In this document: in pieces, positions 42,612 to 50,269 of the stretch
Position numbering within the stretch: the stretch's first letter is position 1
How the letters are laid out: the number at the start of each line of letters is the position of its first letter
Assembly (NCBI RefSeq): GCF_013359685.1
Contig: NZ_JABFMV010000001.1
Span: 1-64,000, forward strand
Source of the DNA: Leifsonia sp. C5G2
GTDB taxonomy: Bacteria > Actinomycetota > Actinomycetes > Actinomycetales > Microbacteriaceae
Reading direction: 5' to 3'
Length of the DNA stretch: 64,000 bases
The notes under the pieces: model-generated
Seen by the model: the letters and a program-made list of their open reading frames with translations, nothing else
Told to the model about the DNA's origin: nothing
Databases searched by the model: none
Program-made: the position numbers and the translations under genes

Positions 42612-43292
42612 TTACTTCAGAAACAGATCGCTGAGGATGTTGACCGAGTTCCACACCGACTGGCCTTTGGAGCGCGAGTAGTCCGTGTAGAGGACGTGAA
42701 CGGGCGACTCGGCCCAGCGCAGCTTGTTGCGCCCGATCTCCGACACGATCTCGGAGGCGTGCGCCATCCGGTTCTGGTCGATGACGATCGCCTCGGCCGC
42801 GTGCCGGTTGAGTGCCCGCAGACCGTTGTGGGCGTCGGTGAGCTGCACCCCGCTGCTCATCCGCTCGAAGACCACGCCGGCGCGCAGCACGAGCCGCTTG
42901 ATCGGCGAGAGCTTGGTGCGGTCGTCGAGGAAGCGCGAGCCGATCACGATATCGAGCGGCTCGGAGTCGAGCCTGCGCACCATCGCGAGGGCGTCCTCGG
43001 TGCGGTGCTGGCCATCGGAGTCGAAGGTGACGAAGTAGTCGGCCTCCGGGTCGCCCAGCGCGTAGTCGAGGCCGGTGCGCAGGGCCGCGCCCTGCCCCAG
43101 GTTGATGGGATGGCTCACCACGACGGCTCCGCCCGCCCGCGCCTCTGCGGCCGAGTCGTCCGAGCTTCCGTCGTCGACGCAGACGATCTTGGGGAAGGTC
43201 TCACGAGCCGACCGGATGACGCTGCGGACCACCTGCGCTTCGTTGTACAGCGGCACGACGAGCCATGTGCGCTGCTCTACGGGCTTACTGAT
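42612..43292 (-). CDS. Glycosyltransferase family 2, polyprenyl-phosphate sugar type
   Basis: About 226 aa if translated from ATC at 43292 (SKPVEQRTWLVVPLYNEA follows). The first conventional start, GTG at 43256, gives 214 aa and has no ribosome site. An AGGAG lies 6 nt before the ATC. The DPMS-like features are VVPLYNEAQVV, VCVDDGSSDDS, HPINLGQGAALRTG, FDSDGQHRTED, and GSRFLDDR. The family makes polyprenyl-phosphate hexoses or similar. It is paired with DUF2304 directly downstream. The start codon is the weak point. Confidence 0.85.
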   Translation of the reverse strand: MSKPVEQRTWLVVPLYNEAQVVRSVIRSARETFPKIVCVDDGSSDDSAAEARAGGAVVVSHPINLGQGAALRTGLDYALGDPEADYFVTFDSDGQHRTEDALAMVRRLDSEPLDIVIGSRFLDDRTKLSPIKRLVLRAGVVFERMSSGVQLTDAHNGLRALNRHAAEAIVIDQNRMAHASEIVSEIGRNKLRWAESPVHVLYTDYSRSKGQSVWNSVNILSDLFLK

Positions 43293-43407
43293 AGTCCACT
43301 CCTGTCGGCATGCGGAGGCTCACCACCGCAACGAATGCAATGCAAGTAATTGTACTGGGGCGCTGGCCGCAAGCTGTCACGGGCCCCCGACTCCCGGATG
43401 CCTTCGG

Positions 43408-43413
43408 TAGACT
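43408..43413 (+). promoter_or_regulatory. -10 box of the frameshifted GT2 gene
   Basis: TAGACT with 8 nt to the ATG at 43422 and no ribosome site, fitting a leaderless transcript. Confidence 0.5.
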
Positions 43414-43421
43414 CGGCTCCC

Positions 43422-44161
43422 ATGGCCGAATCCCTCGCGCGCACACTGATCGTGATGCCTGCGCTCAACGAGGAGGCTTCGGTCGGCGAGGTGGTCCGAG
43501 AGGTGCGCGAGAAGCTCCCCGGCGCGGCGTGCCTGGTCGTGGACGACGGCTCGAGCGACGCCACGGCGGAACGCGCGGCCGAGGCGGGCGCGATCGTCGC
43601 CTCCCTCCCGTACAACCTCGGGGTCGGCGCCGCAATGCGCGTCGGCTTCGTCTACGCGCTCGAGAACGGCTACGACAATGTCGTCCAGGTGGATGCCGAC
43701 GGCCAGCACGACCCGGCCGGCGTGCAGAGCCTCGTCGCCGCGCTCGCGTCGAACGACATCGTGCTCGGCGCCCGCTTCGCCGGCGAGGGGCAGTACGAGG
43801 TCCGCGGGCCACGCCGCTGGGCGATGGTCTTCCTCGCGTCCGTGCTGTCGCGGTGGCGAAGACCAGGCTCACCGACACGACCTCCGGATTCCGTGCGAGC
43901 GGGCCGAAGGCCGTGCGGCTCTTCGCCGAGCACTACCCCGCCGAATACCTCGGCGACACGATCGAGTCGCTCGTCATCGCAGCACGGTCCGGCTGCCGGA
44001 TCGCGCAGGTGCCGGTATCGATGCGCAAGCGGACGACCGGGACGCCGTCGCACGACCCGCTGCGCTCCGCGGTCTACCTCGGTCGCGCGGGCCTCGCGCT
44101 CGTCTTCGCCCTGTTGCGCCCGCCGGTCATCGTGACCGAGAAGGAAATCGCCGTCCGATGA
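43422..44161 (+). pseudogene. Glycosyltransferase family 2 with a one-base frameshift
   Basis: The first frame (ATG at 43422, LIVMPALNEEASVGEVV, VVDDGSSDATAERAA, VQVDADGQHDPAGVQ, VLGARFAGEGQYEV) matches a polyprenyl-phosphate GT2. At 43851-43856, CGGTGGCGAAG shifts out of frame, while the next frame continues with the conserved TRLTDTTSGFRASGPKAV and GDTIESLVIAARSGCRIAQVPV to a TGA at 44161. Inserting one G (CGGGTGGCGAAG) restores a full ORF of about 246 aa. It is either a real inactivating deletion or a sequencing error. The DUF2304 gene overlaps its end by ATGA. Confidence 0.82.
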
Positions 44162-44526
44162 GCCTCGCCAGTTACCTCCTCGGCATCGCCGCGGCCCTCG
44201 CCACCCTGCTCGTCGTGTTCGAGATGATGCGCCGTCGCCGCCTGCGCGAGCGCCATGCGATCTGGTGGCTGATCGCCGGGACGCTCGCCTTGATCGTCGG
44301 GGTCTTCCCCGCGACCCTCGCCTGGGCAGCGGCTGTCGTCGGCGTCGCGGTCCCGACCAACCTCGTCTTCTTCGTGAGCGTCGCCATCCTGTTCCTGGTC
44401 TGCATCCAGAGCAGCTCGGAGCTGACCAGACTCGAGGCCCAGACGCGCCTGCTCGCCGAGCGCAGCGCACTGCTGGAGCTGCGCGTCCGGGAGCTCGAAG
44501 CGCGCGACGGCGAGCGTCGCTCGTGA
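44158..44526 (+). CDS. DUF2304 membrane protein (second copy)
   Basis: 122 aa with three membrane segments (about 3-20, 36-58, 62-85) and a C-terminal helix rich in Glu, Arg and Leu (LLAERSALLELRVRELEAR), probably a coiled coil. The ATGA overlap with the frameshifted GT2 means it may lose coupling if the GT2 is truly broken. It overlaps the flippase gene by GTGA. It is the partner-type protein to the GT2, paralogous to the gene at 42192. Confidence 0.86.
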   Translation: MSLASYLLGIAAALATLLVVFEMMRRRRLRERHAIWWLIAGTLALIVGVFPATLAWAAAVVGVAVPTNLVFFVSVAILFLVCIQSSSELTRLEAQTRLLAERSALLELRVRELEARDGERRS

Positions 44527-45770
44527 GCGAACAGCCGAGCGGGCGCATCCCCGGATTCGTTCTCGTCCTGATCGGGACGGGCCTGGTCGGCGTCGCCGGC
44601 TACGTGATCACATGGCTCGTCCCGCGCGTGATCGGGGTCAGCGCCTATGCCGGTTTCGCGGTGTTCTGGGCGGGGCTCTTCCTCGTCGTCGCCGCGCTCT
44701 CGGGTATCCAGGCGGAGACGACGCGCTCCGTCCACTCCGACCCGCCGGAGGGCCGCGTGCCCGCGAGAGCCTCGGTGTTCGCCGTGGGGGCCGCCCTGGT
44801 CGTGCTCGTCGCCGTGGTCGTGACCGCACCGCTCTGGGTTGGCCCGGTGTTCGGCGGCGACTGGGGTCTCGTCTGGCCCCTCGCGCTCGGGACCGCCGCC
44901 TATGTGCCCCTCGCCGTCGTGACCGGGACGCTGTACAGCCGCAAGGCGTGGAAGTCGATCTTCCTCGTCGTCATCACCGAGGGCCTGCTGCGCCTGGTCC
45001 TGATCGCGGCCGTGCTGTTCGTGACCTCGTCCATCGACGCCCTCGCGTGGGCGACGGCGATCCCGACGCCGGTCGCCGCGATCGTCGGAATCGTCCTCGT
45101 GAACCGGCCGGGCGCGCTGGCCTCCTACCTCGACGTGGGGTACCGCCGGCTCACCTGGAACACGGCGCGCACCATCGTCGCGGCGGCATCCATGGGGATG
45201 CTCGTCAGCGGCTTCCCCACCCTGCTGACCGCCACCTCGCCCGGTGTGCCGGCCGCGGAGCTCGGTCTCGTCATCCTGGCGGCGACCATCGTGCGCGCGC
45301 CGCTCATCGTGGTGGCCATGGCCGCGCAGAGCTACCTCATCGTGCTGTTCCGCGGGGCCGGCGAGCGGATGTTCCGTCTCGTCTTCGTGCTGGAGGTCGC
45401 CGCCATCGTGGGCGGTGTGGTGCTGGGGCTGATCGCATGGGTGATCGGCCCTCCCGTGTTCTCCTTCCTGTTCCCCGGAACCGACGTGCCGCCCGGCTGG
45501 CTGCTCGGCTCGTTCGTCGGCACGGCCGGGGTTCTCGCGGGCATGGGGATCTCCGCCCCCGCCGTGCTCGTGCTGGGCAAGCACTCGGTCTTCACGGCCG
45601 GATGGCTGGTCGCCGCCGTCGGCACGTTCGTCGCGCTGCTGCTGCCGCTCCCCCTCGACCAGCGCGCCGCCCTCGCCCTCCTGATCGGCCCGCTCGCCGG
45701 GCTCCTGGTCCACACCGGCTACCTCGTCACCGTCCGGCGCACCGTGCCGGTCGAGGCTCCGGTGCCCTAG
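44523..45770 (+). CDS. Wzx-like polysaccharide flippase (MATE/MOP superfamily)
   Basis: 415 aa from the GTG at 44523, overlapping the previous stop (GTGA). About twelve membrane segments with the usual paired arrangement (PGFVLVLIGTGLVGVAGYVI at the start; LGLVILAATIVRAPLIVVAM in the middle). Little sequence identity is expected in this superfamily, so the call rests on length, topology and its place between glycosyltransferases and capE. It would flip lipid-linked oligosaccharides across the membrane. A separate ABC exporter also occurs in the cluster (54882-57033). Confidence 0.75.
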   Translation: MSEQPSGRIPGFVLVLIGTGLVGVAGYVITWLVPRVIGVSAYAGFAVFWAGLFLVVAALSGIQAETTRSVHSDPPEGRVPARASVFAVGAALVVLVAVVVTAPLWVGPVFGGDWGLVWPLALGTAAYVPLAVVTGTLYSRKAWKSIFLVVITEGLLRLVLIAAVLFVTSSIDALAWATAIPTPVAAIVGIVLVNRPGALASYLDVGYRRLTWNTARTIVAAASMGMLVSGFPTLLTATSPGVPAAELGLVILAATIVRAPLIVVAMAAQSYLIVLFRGAGERMFRLVFVLEVAAIVGGVVLGLIAWVIGPPVFSFLFPGTDVPPGWLLGSFVGTAGVLAGMGISAPAVLVLGKHSVFTAGWLVAAVGTFVALLLPLPLDQRAALALLIGPLAGLLVHTGYLVTVRRTVPVEAPVP

Positions 45771-45790
45771 CCACGCAACGAGAGAGACAC

Positions 45791-46819
45791 ATGAAGCACA
45801 GAAAGATCGAAGACTCCGTCGTGACGATCACGGGCGGGACCGGCTCCTTCGGCTCGACCATGGCCAAGCACCTGCTGTCCCGCGGCGTGGGCGAGGTCCG
45901 GATCTTCAGTAGAGACGAGTCCAAGCAGGACGCGATGCGCCACGCCATCAAGGACCCGCGGATGCGCTTCTACATCGGCGACGTGCGCGACTCGCTCAGC
46001 GTCGGACGGGCGATCCGTGGAAGCGACCACGTCTTCCACGCCGCGGCGCTCAAGCAGGTGCCGTCGGCCGAGTTCTTCCCGCTCGAGGCGGTGAAGACAA
46101 ACATCGACGGGAGCGCCAACGTGATCCGTGCCGCCGTCGACCACTCCGTCAGTTCGGTCGTGTGCCTGAGCACCGACAAAGCCGTCTACCCGATCAACGC
46201 CATGGGGATGACGAAGGCGCTCATGGAGAAGACGGCGCTGGCCATGGCACGTGACTCGCTCGATTCGGACACCGTCATCTCGGTGACCCGGTACGGCAAT
46301 GTGATGTACTCGCGCGGGTCGGTCATCCCGCTGTTCGTGAACCAGCTCACCTCCGGCTCCCCGGTCACCGTGACCGACCCGGAGATGACGCGCTTCCTGA
46401 TGTCGCTCGCGCAGTCGGTCGATCTGGTCGAGTACGCGTTCACGCAGGCGACCACGGGCGATCTCTTCATCCGCAAGGCGCCGGCGAGCACCGTGGGGAC
46501 GCTGCTCCAGGCCGTCGCCAACGTTCTCGGTGTTCCGCTGCCGAAGGTGGACGTCATCGGCGTGCGCCACGGCGAGAAGCTCTTCGAGTCGCTCCTCGGC
46601 TCGGAGGAGATGGCGAACGCCGAGGACCGCGGCGACTACTTCCGCGTACCGCTCGACACCCGCACGCTCGACTACCGCCCGTACTTCGAGGAGGGCGCCG
46701 ACCACGGCGCGACGGTCGAGTCGTACACCTCCCACAACACCGAGCGGCTGGACGTGGAGGGCGTCGAGAAGCTGCTGCTCACGCTGCCCGAGTTCCAGGA
46801 GCTGGCCGCGAAGCGCTGA
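45791..46819 (+). CDS. fnlA: UDP-GlcNAc 4,6-dehydratase/5-epimerase of UDP-L-FucNAc synthesis
   Basis: 342 aa SDR of the CapE/FnlA/WbjB group, which catalyses the first step from UDP-GlcNAc towards UDP-N-acetyl-L-fucosamine. The nucleotide loop is TGGTGSFGSTMAKHLL. The catalytic motif has Met in place of Tyr (MGMTK), as in CapE-type inverting dehydratases, and STDKAVYPINAMGMTK is typical of them. Also present are RYGNVMYSRGSV and KLFESLLGSEE. It follows the flippase gene. Its last 41 bases overlap, on the other strand, the end of the GT4 gene that belongs to the same pathway group. Confidence 0.9.
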   Translation: MKHRKIEDSVVTITGGTGSFGSTMAKHLLSRGVGEVRIFSRDESKQDAMRHAIKDPRMRFYIGDVRDSLSVGRAIRGSDHVFHAAALKQVPSAEFFPLEAVKTNIDGSANVIRAAVDHSVSSVVCLSTDKAVYPINAMGMTKALMEKTALAMARDSLDSDTVISVTRYGNVMYSRGSVIPLFVNQLTSGSPVTVTDPEMTRFLMSLAQSVDLVEYAFTQATTGDLFIRKAPASTVGTLLQAVANVLGVPLPKVDVIGVRHGEKLFESLLGSEEMANAEDRGDYFRVPLDTRTLDYRPYFEEGADHGATVESYTSHNTERLDVEGVEKLLLTLPEFQELAAKR

Positions 46820-48008
46820 CCCGCTCCACCAGCGACTGCAGCGTCCGCTCGAACGCGTCGACCGCCCGCTGCTTCGAGAAGGTCCGGTCGACGTACTCGC
46901 GCTGCCGGCGGACGATCTCGGCGCGCACCTCGGCCGGCTCGAAGGCGAGGGCGGCCGCGACGGAGGCCACGTCGCGCTGGTCCGCCACGAGGGTCACGCC
47001 CGAGTCGGTCCCCAGCACCCCTCGCAGGCCGTCCAGGTCGGTCGACACGGCCGTGACGCCCGCCGCCATGTACTGCAGCACCTTGTGGGGCAGGGCGACG
47101 TTGGTCAGCAGCTCCGACCGGAACGGGTTCACCGCGACATCGGCGGACGCGAGGTAGGCCGGGAGGGCGGAGTACGGCACCACCCCGGTGAAGATCACCC
47201 GGTCCTCCAGCGAACGCGCCTTCACCGTCGACCGGAGCTTCTCGTCGAGCTCCCCTCCCCCGACGAGCACCAGCTTCAGCTCGGGATGCGCAGCGAAGTG
47301 CGGCGCGAGATCGTCGATCAGCACGTCCAGCCCGGAGAACTCGAAGAACGACCCCATGAACAGGAGCACGCGGTCCTCGGCCGAGAGCCCGAGCGAAGCC
47401 CGGACGTCGTGCGCCCCCGTGTCCTCGAAGTGCGTCAGGTCGATCGGCGGCAGGTCGGTGATGGCAGGCCCGCTGCGGTGCGAGATGCGCACGCAGTAGT
47501 CGGTCATCGCCGGGTTGTTGCCCGAGACGAGGTCGGTGCGGCCGGCGACGAACCGCTCCGCACGGTGGATGAGCGGCGCGAGCGGGTTCTCGCGGATCTG
47601 GTGCGAAACATCCAGCGCGCGGTACACGATCGGCACGCCGGCGCGGCGCGCGATGGCGACGGCCTGCCACCCGGTCGTCGGCACGGCATAGAGCACCACG
47701 ACGTCGTAGCCGCCCTTGCGGATCTCGTGCCACAGCGCCGGAGTGGAGATCACGGGCGCGAGGTAGCGCTCGAACGACCGGCCGCCGAACGTGGGAGGGG
47801 TGATCAGGGTCAGGCGGGCGTCGGGGTGGACGCGGCCGGGGATCGTCTGCCGGGTCGTGCGCAGCGACACGCGCGGCTCATCGGGCGACTCCGGGTAGTG
47901 CAGGAACGACACGTCATGCCCCTGGAGCGCGAGCAGCTCCGGGAACTCGTGCATCTCGAAGATCACCTTGTTGACGTAGTTGACCTCGTGGATGAAGAGG
48001 ATGCGCAC
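46779..48008 (-). CDS. Glycosyltransferase family 4, WbuB-like
   Basis: 409 aa GT-B enzyme: FIHEVNYVNKVIFEMHEFPELL opens the N-terminal domain, LFMGSFFEFSGLDVLIDDLAP the C-terminal domain, and LPHKVLQYMAAGVTAVSTD lies in the donor site. Placed directly after fnlB-fnlC, it corresponds in position to wbuB, the N-acetyl-L-fucosamine transferase of E. coli O26-type clusters. The sugar specificity is inferred from this context. It begins 12 bases after the capG stop. Its 3' end overlaps the convergent capE by 41 bases. Confidence 0.85.
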   Translation of the reverse strand: MRILFIHEVNYVNKVIFEMHEFPELLALQGHDVSFLHYPESPDEPRVSLRTTRQTIPGRVHPDARLTLITPPTFGGRSFERYLAPVISTPALWHEIRKGGYDVVVLYAVPTTGWQAVAIARRAGVPIVYRALDVSHQIRENPLAPLIHRAERFVAGRTDLVSGNNPAMTDYCVRISHRSGPAITDLPPIDLTHFEDTGAHDVRASLGLSAEDRVLLFMGSFFEFSGLDVLIDDLAPHFAAHPELKLVLVGGGELDEKLRSTVKARSLEDRVIFTGVVPYSALPAYLASADVAVNPFRSELLTNVALPHKVLQYMAAGVTAVSTDLDGLRGVLGTDSGVTLVADQRDVASVAAALAFEPAEVRAEIVRRQREYVDRTFSKQRAVDAFERTLQSLVERVSASRPAPGTRAA

Positions 48009-48020
48009 AGTGCGGTCGAC

Positions 48021-49163
48021 CTAGCCTTTGCGACGGATGCCCCGGCGGGCGTGGTGGGTGCCCGCCGTGGAACGGATGAAGTTGACCACCCGGCGGGAGG
48101 TGTCGTCGATGTCGTACTCGAACGGCGCGGCGGCGGGGCCGTCCTGGGCGAACTGCTCCAGCGTCAGCGCGACGGCGTCGAGCACCGTCCCCGTGTCGAC
48201 CCCGGTGGTGATGGTCACACCGGTGTCGATCGCCTCCGGGCGCTCGATCGCATCGCGCAGCGAGACCGCCGGGAAGCCGAGGATCGCCGACTCCTCGCTG
48301 ATGGTTCCGCTGTCGGAGAGCACGAGCTTCGCCGCCTGCTGCAGCCGGACGTAGTCGTGGAAACCGAACGGCGGGTGGAAGACGATGCCCCGCTTGGCCT
48401 CCTCGGCCTGCCCCTCGAGGCGCTTCCGGGTGCGCGGGTGCGTCGAGACGAGCACCGGCAGCCCGTACTCCGCGGCGAGCGCCTGGAGCGCGGCGAGGGC
48501 GGAGGCGAGCCGCTCCGGGTTGTCGACGTTCTCCTCCCGGTGCATGCTCACCAGGAAGTAGCCGCCCTCGGTGAGTCCTTGCCGCTCCAGGACGTCGCTG
48601 GCCGCGATCCCTTCCCGGTTGGCGTCGAGGACTTCGCGCATCGGCGAGCCGGTGAGGTGGATGCGGGAGGGATGGATGCCCTCGGCGAGCAGATTGCGCC
48701 GGGCGTGCTCGGTGTAGACGAGGTTGTAGTCGGCGACGTGGTCCACCAGGCGCCGGTTGACCTCCTCCGGCACGTTCTCGTCGTACGAGCGGTTGCCCGC
48801 CTCCATGTGGTACACGGGGATCTGGAGGCGCTTGGCCATGACGGCCGAGATGCAGCTGTTGGTGTCGCCGAGCACGACCATGGCGTCCGGCCGCTCCTCG
48901 AGCAGCACCGGCTCGATGCGGCTGAGCACGGAGCCGAGCACCGCCCCGAGCGACGACGTGTCGCTCTCCAGGAAGTGGTCGGGACGCCGCAGCCCGAGGT
49001 CCTCGAAGAAGACCTCGTTCAGCTCGTAGTCGTAGTTCTGGCCGGTGTGGACGAGGACGTGGTCCGTCTCCCGCTCCAGCCGGCCGATCGTCGCCGCCAG
49101 CCGGATGATCTCCGGTCGCGTCCCGACCACCGTCAGGACCTTCATCTTCGTGCGCTCGCTCAC
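48021..49163 (-). CDS. fnlC: UDP-2-acetamido-2,6-dideoxy-hexose 2-epimerase (CapG/FnlC)
   Basis: 380 aa UDP-GlcNAc 2-epimerase-family enzyme from the GTG at 49163, which overlaps the capF stop (GTGA). A later ATG (49145) opens MKVLTVVGTRPEIIRL. Motifs include TGQNYDYELNEVFFEDLGLRRP, VLGDTNSCISAVMAKR, HMEAGNRSYDENVPEEVNRR, and LSDSGTISEESAILGFPA. The FEDLGL and NRSYDENVPEE forms are those of CapG/FnlC rather than the housekeeping WecB. It performs the last step, giving UDP-L-FucNAc. Confidence 0.92.
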   Translation of the reverse strand: MSERTKMKVLTVVGTRPEIIRLAATIGRLERETDHVLVHTGQNYDYELNEVFFEDLGLRRPDHFLESDTSSLGAVLGSVLSRIEPVLLEERPDAMVVLGDTNSCISAVMAKRLQIPVYHMEAGNRSYDENVPEEVNRRLVDHVADYNLVYTEHARRNLLAEGIHPSRIHLTGSPMREVLDANREGIAASDVLERQGLTEGGYFLVSMHREENVDNPERLASALAALQALAAEYGLPVLVSTHPRTRKRLEGQAEEAKRGIVFHPPFGFHDYVRLQQAAKLVLSDSGTISEESAILGFPAVSLRDAIERPEAIDTGVTITTGVDTGTVLDAVALTLEQFAQDGPAAAPFEYDIDDTSRRVVNFIRSTAGTHHARRGIRRKG

Positions 49164-50248
49164 ACGGCCTCCGCTATCGTGTCCGGGCTCTCCGGTCGGA
49201 AGAGCTCGTTGGCCCAGAAACTGGTCACCAGGGTCCGCTCTCCGGTGTTCTCGATCTTGTGCGGCCACAGCGTCGGCATGTCGATCGCGACCGGGCGTTC
49301 GCCCGAGACCGCGAAGCGGACGACATCGGAGGTGAAGAGGCGTCGCATCGAGATGACGGCCTCCCCCTCGACGACGGCGAACCGCTCGACCTTGCGGCGG
49401 TGGAAGTGGTCGCCCCGGCTGATGCCGGGGACCGTGGTCGAGAAGGAGGCCTGGCTCTCTCCCCCGCCGGCGCGGACCAGCTCGAAGAACGACCCGCGGG
49501 AGTCGGTGTTGGCGCGGAGCGGGAACGGGCCGCCTGCGGGGAAGGAGAAGGACCGGTAGGTGTTGAACAGGTCGCGGTCGAACGGTGCGGCGATGTCCGG
49601 GATCTCGCCGGCCCGGTAGATCTCGGCGATCGAGGTGAGTCTCGCCAGCACGTCGGTGACCGTCGCCCGCGTCACGTGCGGCGCTGCGGTCGCGACCGAC
49701 CCGGTCAGCAGGTCGGCGGCGTCCTGCGCGTGCAGCAGCTCCAGTTCGCGGTCGACCTGCACGGTCGGCGCGCCGCCCGTAGCCAGGAGGTGGCTGAATG
49801 TCGCCACCACGGAGTTGTAGAACGGGACGCCGTGCTCGCCGAACAGGTTGGGCAGCAGGTGGTCCTCGAAGCGGACACCGCGCGACTCCGCGGCCTGGCG
49901 CAGGATGTCGGCCGCGTCGGCCTTCGCGCGTCCGTAGACCGAGTCACCGGTCGCCTGCACCGAGTTCGCGTAGACCACCACCGCGGGAGGCGCGTCCGCC
50001 GCTCGCAGTGCGCTCGCGACCTGGCGGGCGAACCGGAGGTTGCCCTCGCGGACCTCCTCGTCGGTGCCGCGGTTCACCCCGGCCACGTGGATCAGCCGTT
50101 CCGCCCCGTCGATCGCGGCGATCGCGTCCGCTTCGGACCACGCGTCCCCCACGGCGACCGGACGCGACTCCACCCCGCGCTCGCGCAGCGCGCAGCGGAG
50201 GTGCCAGCCGAGGAAGCCGTGAGCGCCGGTCAACGCCACTGCGGTCAT
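49160..50248 (-). CDS. fnlB: Bifunctional SDR/cupin enzyme of UDP-L-FucNAc synthesis (CapF/FnlB)
   Basis: 362 aa. An N-terminal SDR domain (TGAHGFLGWHLRCAL at 7-21, YGRAK catalytic pair) is joined to a C-terminal cupin domain (about 250-362; HFHRRKVERFAVVEGEAVI, with the metal-binding His residues, and LPLWPHKIENTG-like end). The fusion is diagnostic of CapF, which epimerises and then reduces the 4-keto intermediate made by CapE. A strong GAGGAGGAGG ribosome site precedes the ATG. It lies 21 bases after the DUF2142 gene and overlaps fnlC. Confidence 0.93.
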   Translation of the reverse strand: MTAVALTGAHGFLGWHLRCALRERGVESRPVAVGDAWSEADAIAAIDGAERLIHVAGVNRGTDEEVREGNLRFARQVASALRAADAPPAVVVYANSVQATGDSVYGRAKADAADILRQAAESRGVRFEDHLLPNLFGEHGVPFYNSVVATFSHLLATGGAPTVQVDRELELLHAQDAADLLTGSVATAAPHVTRATVTDVLARLTSIAEIYRAGEIPDIAAPFDRDLFNTYRSFSFPAGGPFPLRANTDSRGSFFELVRAGGGESQASFSTTVPGISRGDHFHRRKVERFAVVEGEAVISMRRLFTSDVVRFAVSGERPVAIDMPTLWPHKIENTGERTLVTSFWANELFRPESPDTIAEAV

Positions 50249-50269
50249 CGTCGCCTCCTCCTCTGATCG

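Noticed and set aside
43845-43865. Programmed -1 ribosomal frameshift in the GT2 gene
   Set aside because: A -1 slip would restore the frame, but no X-XXY-YYZ slippery sequence or downstream stem is visible, so a one-base deletion or sequence error is simpler.
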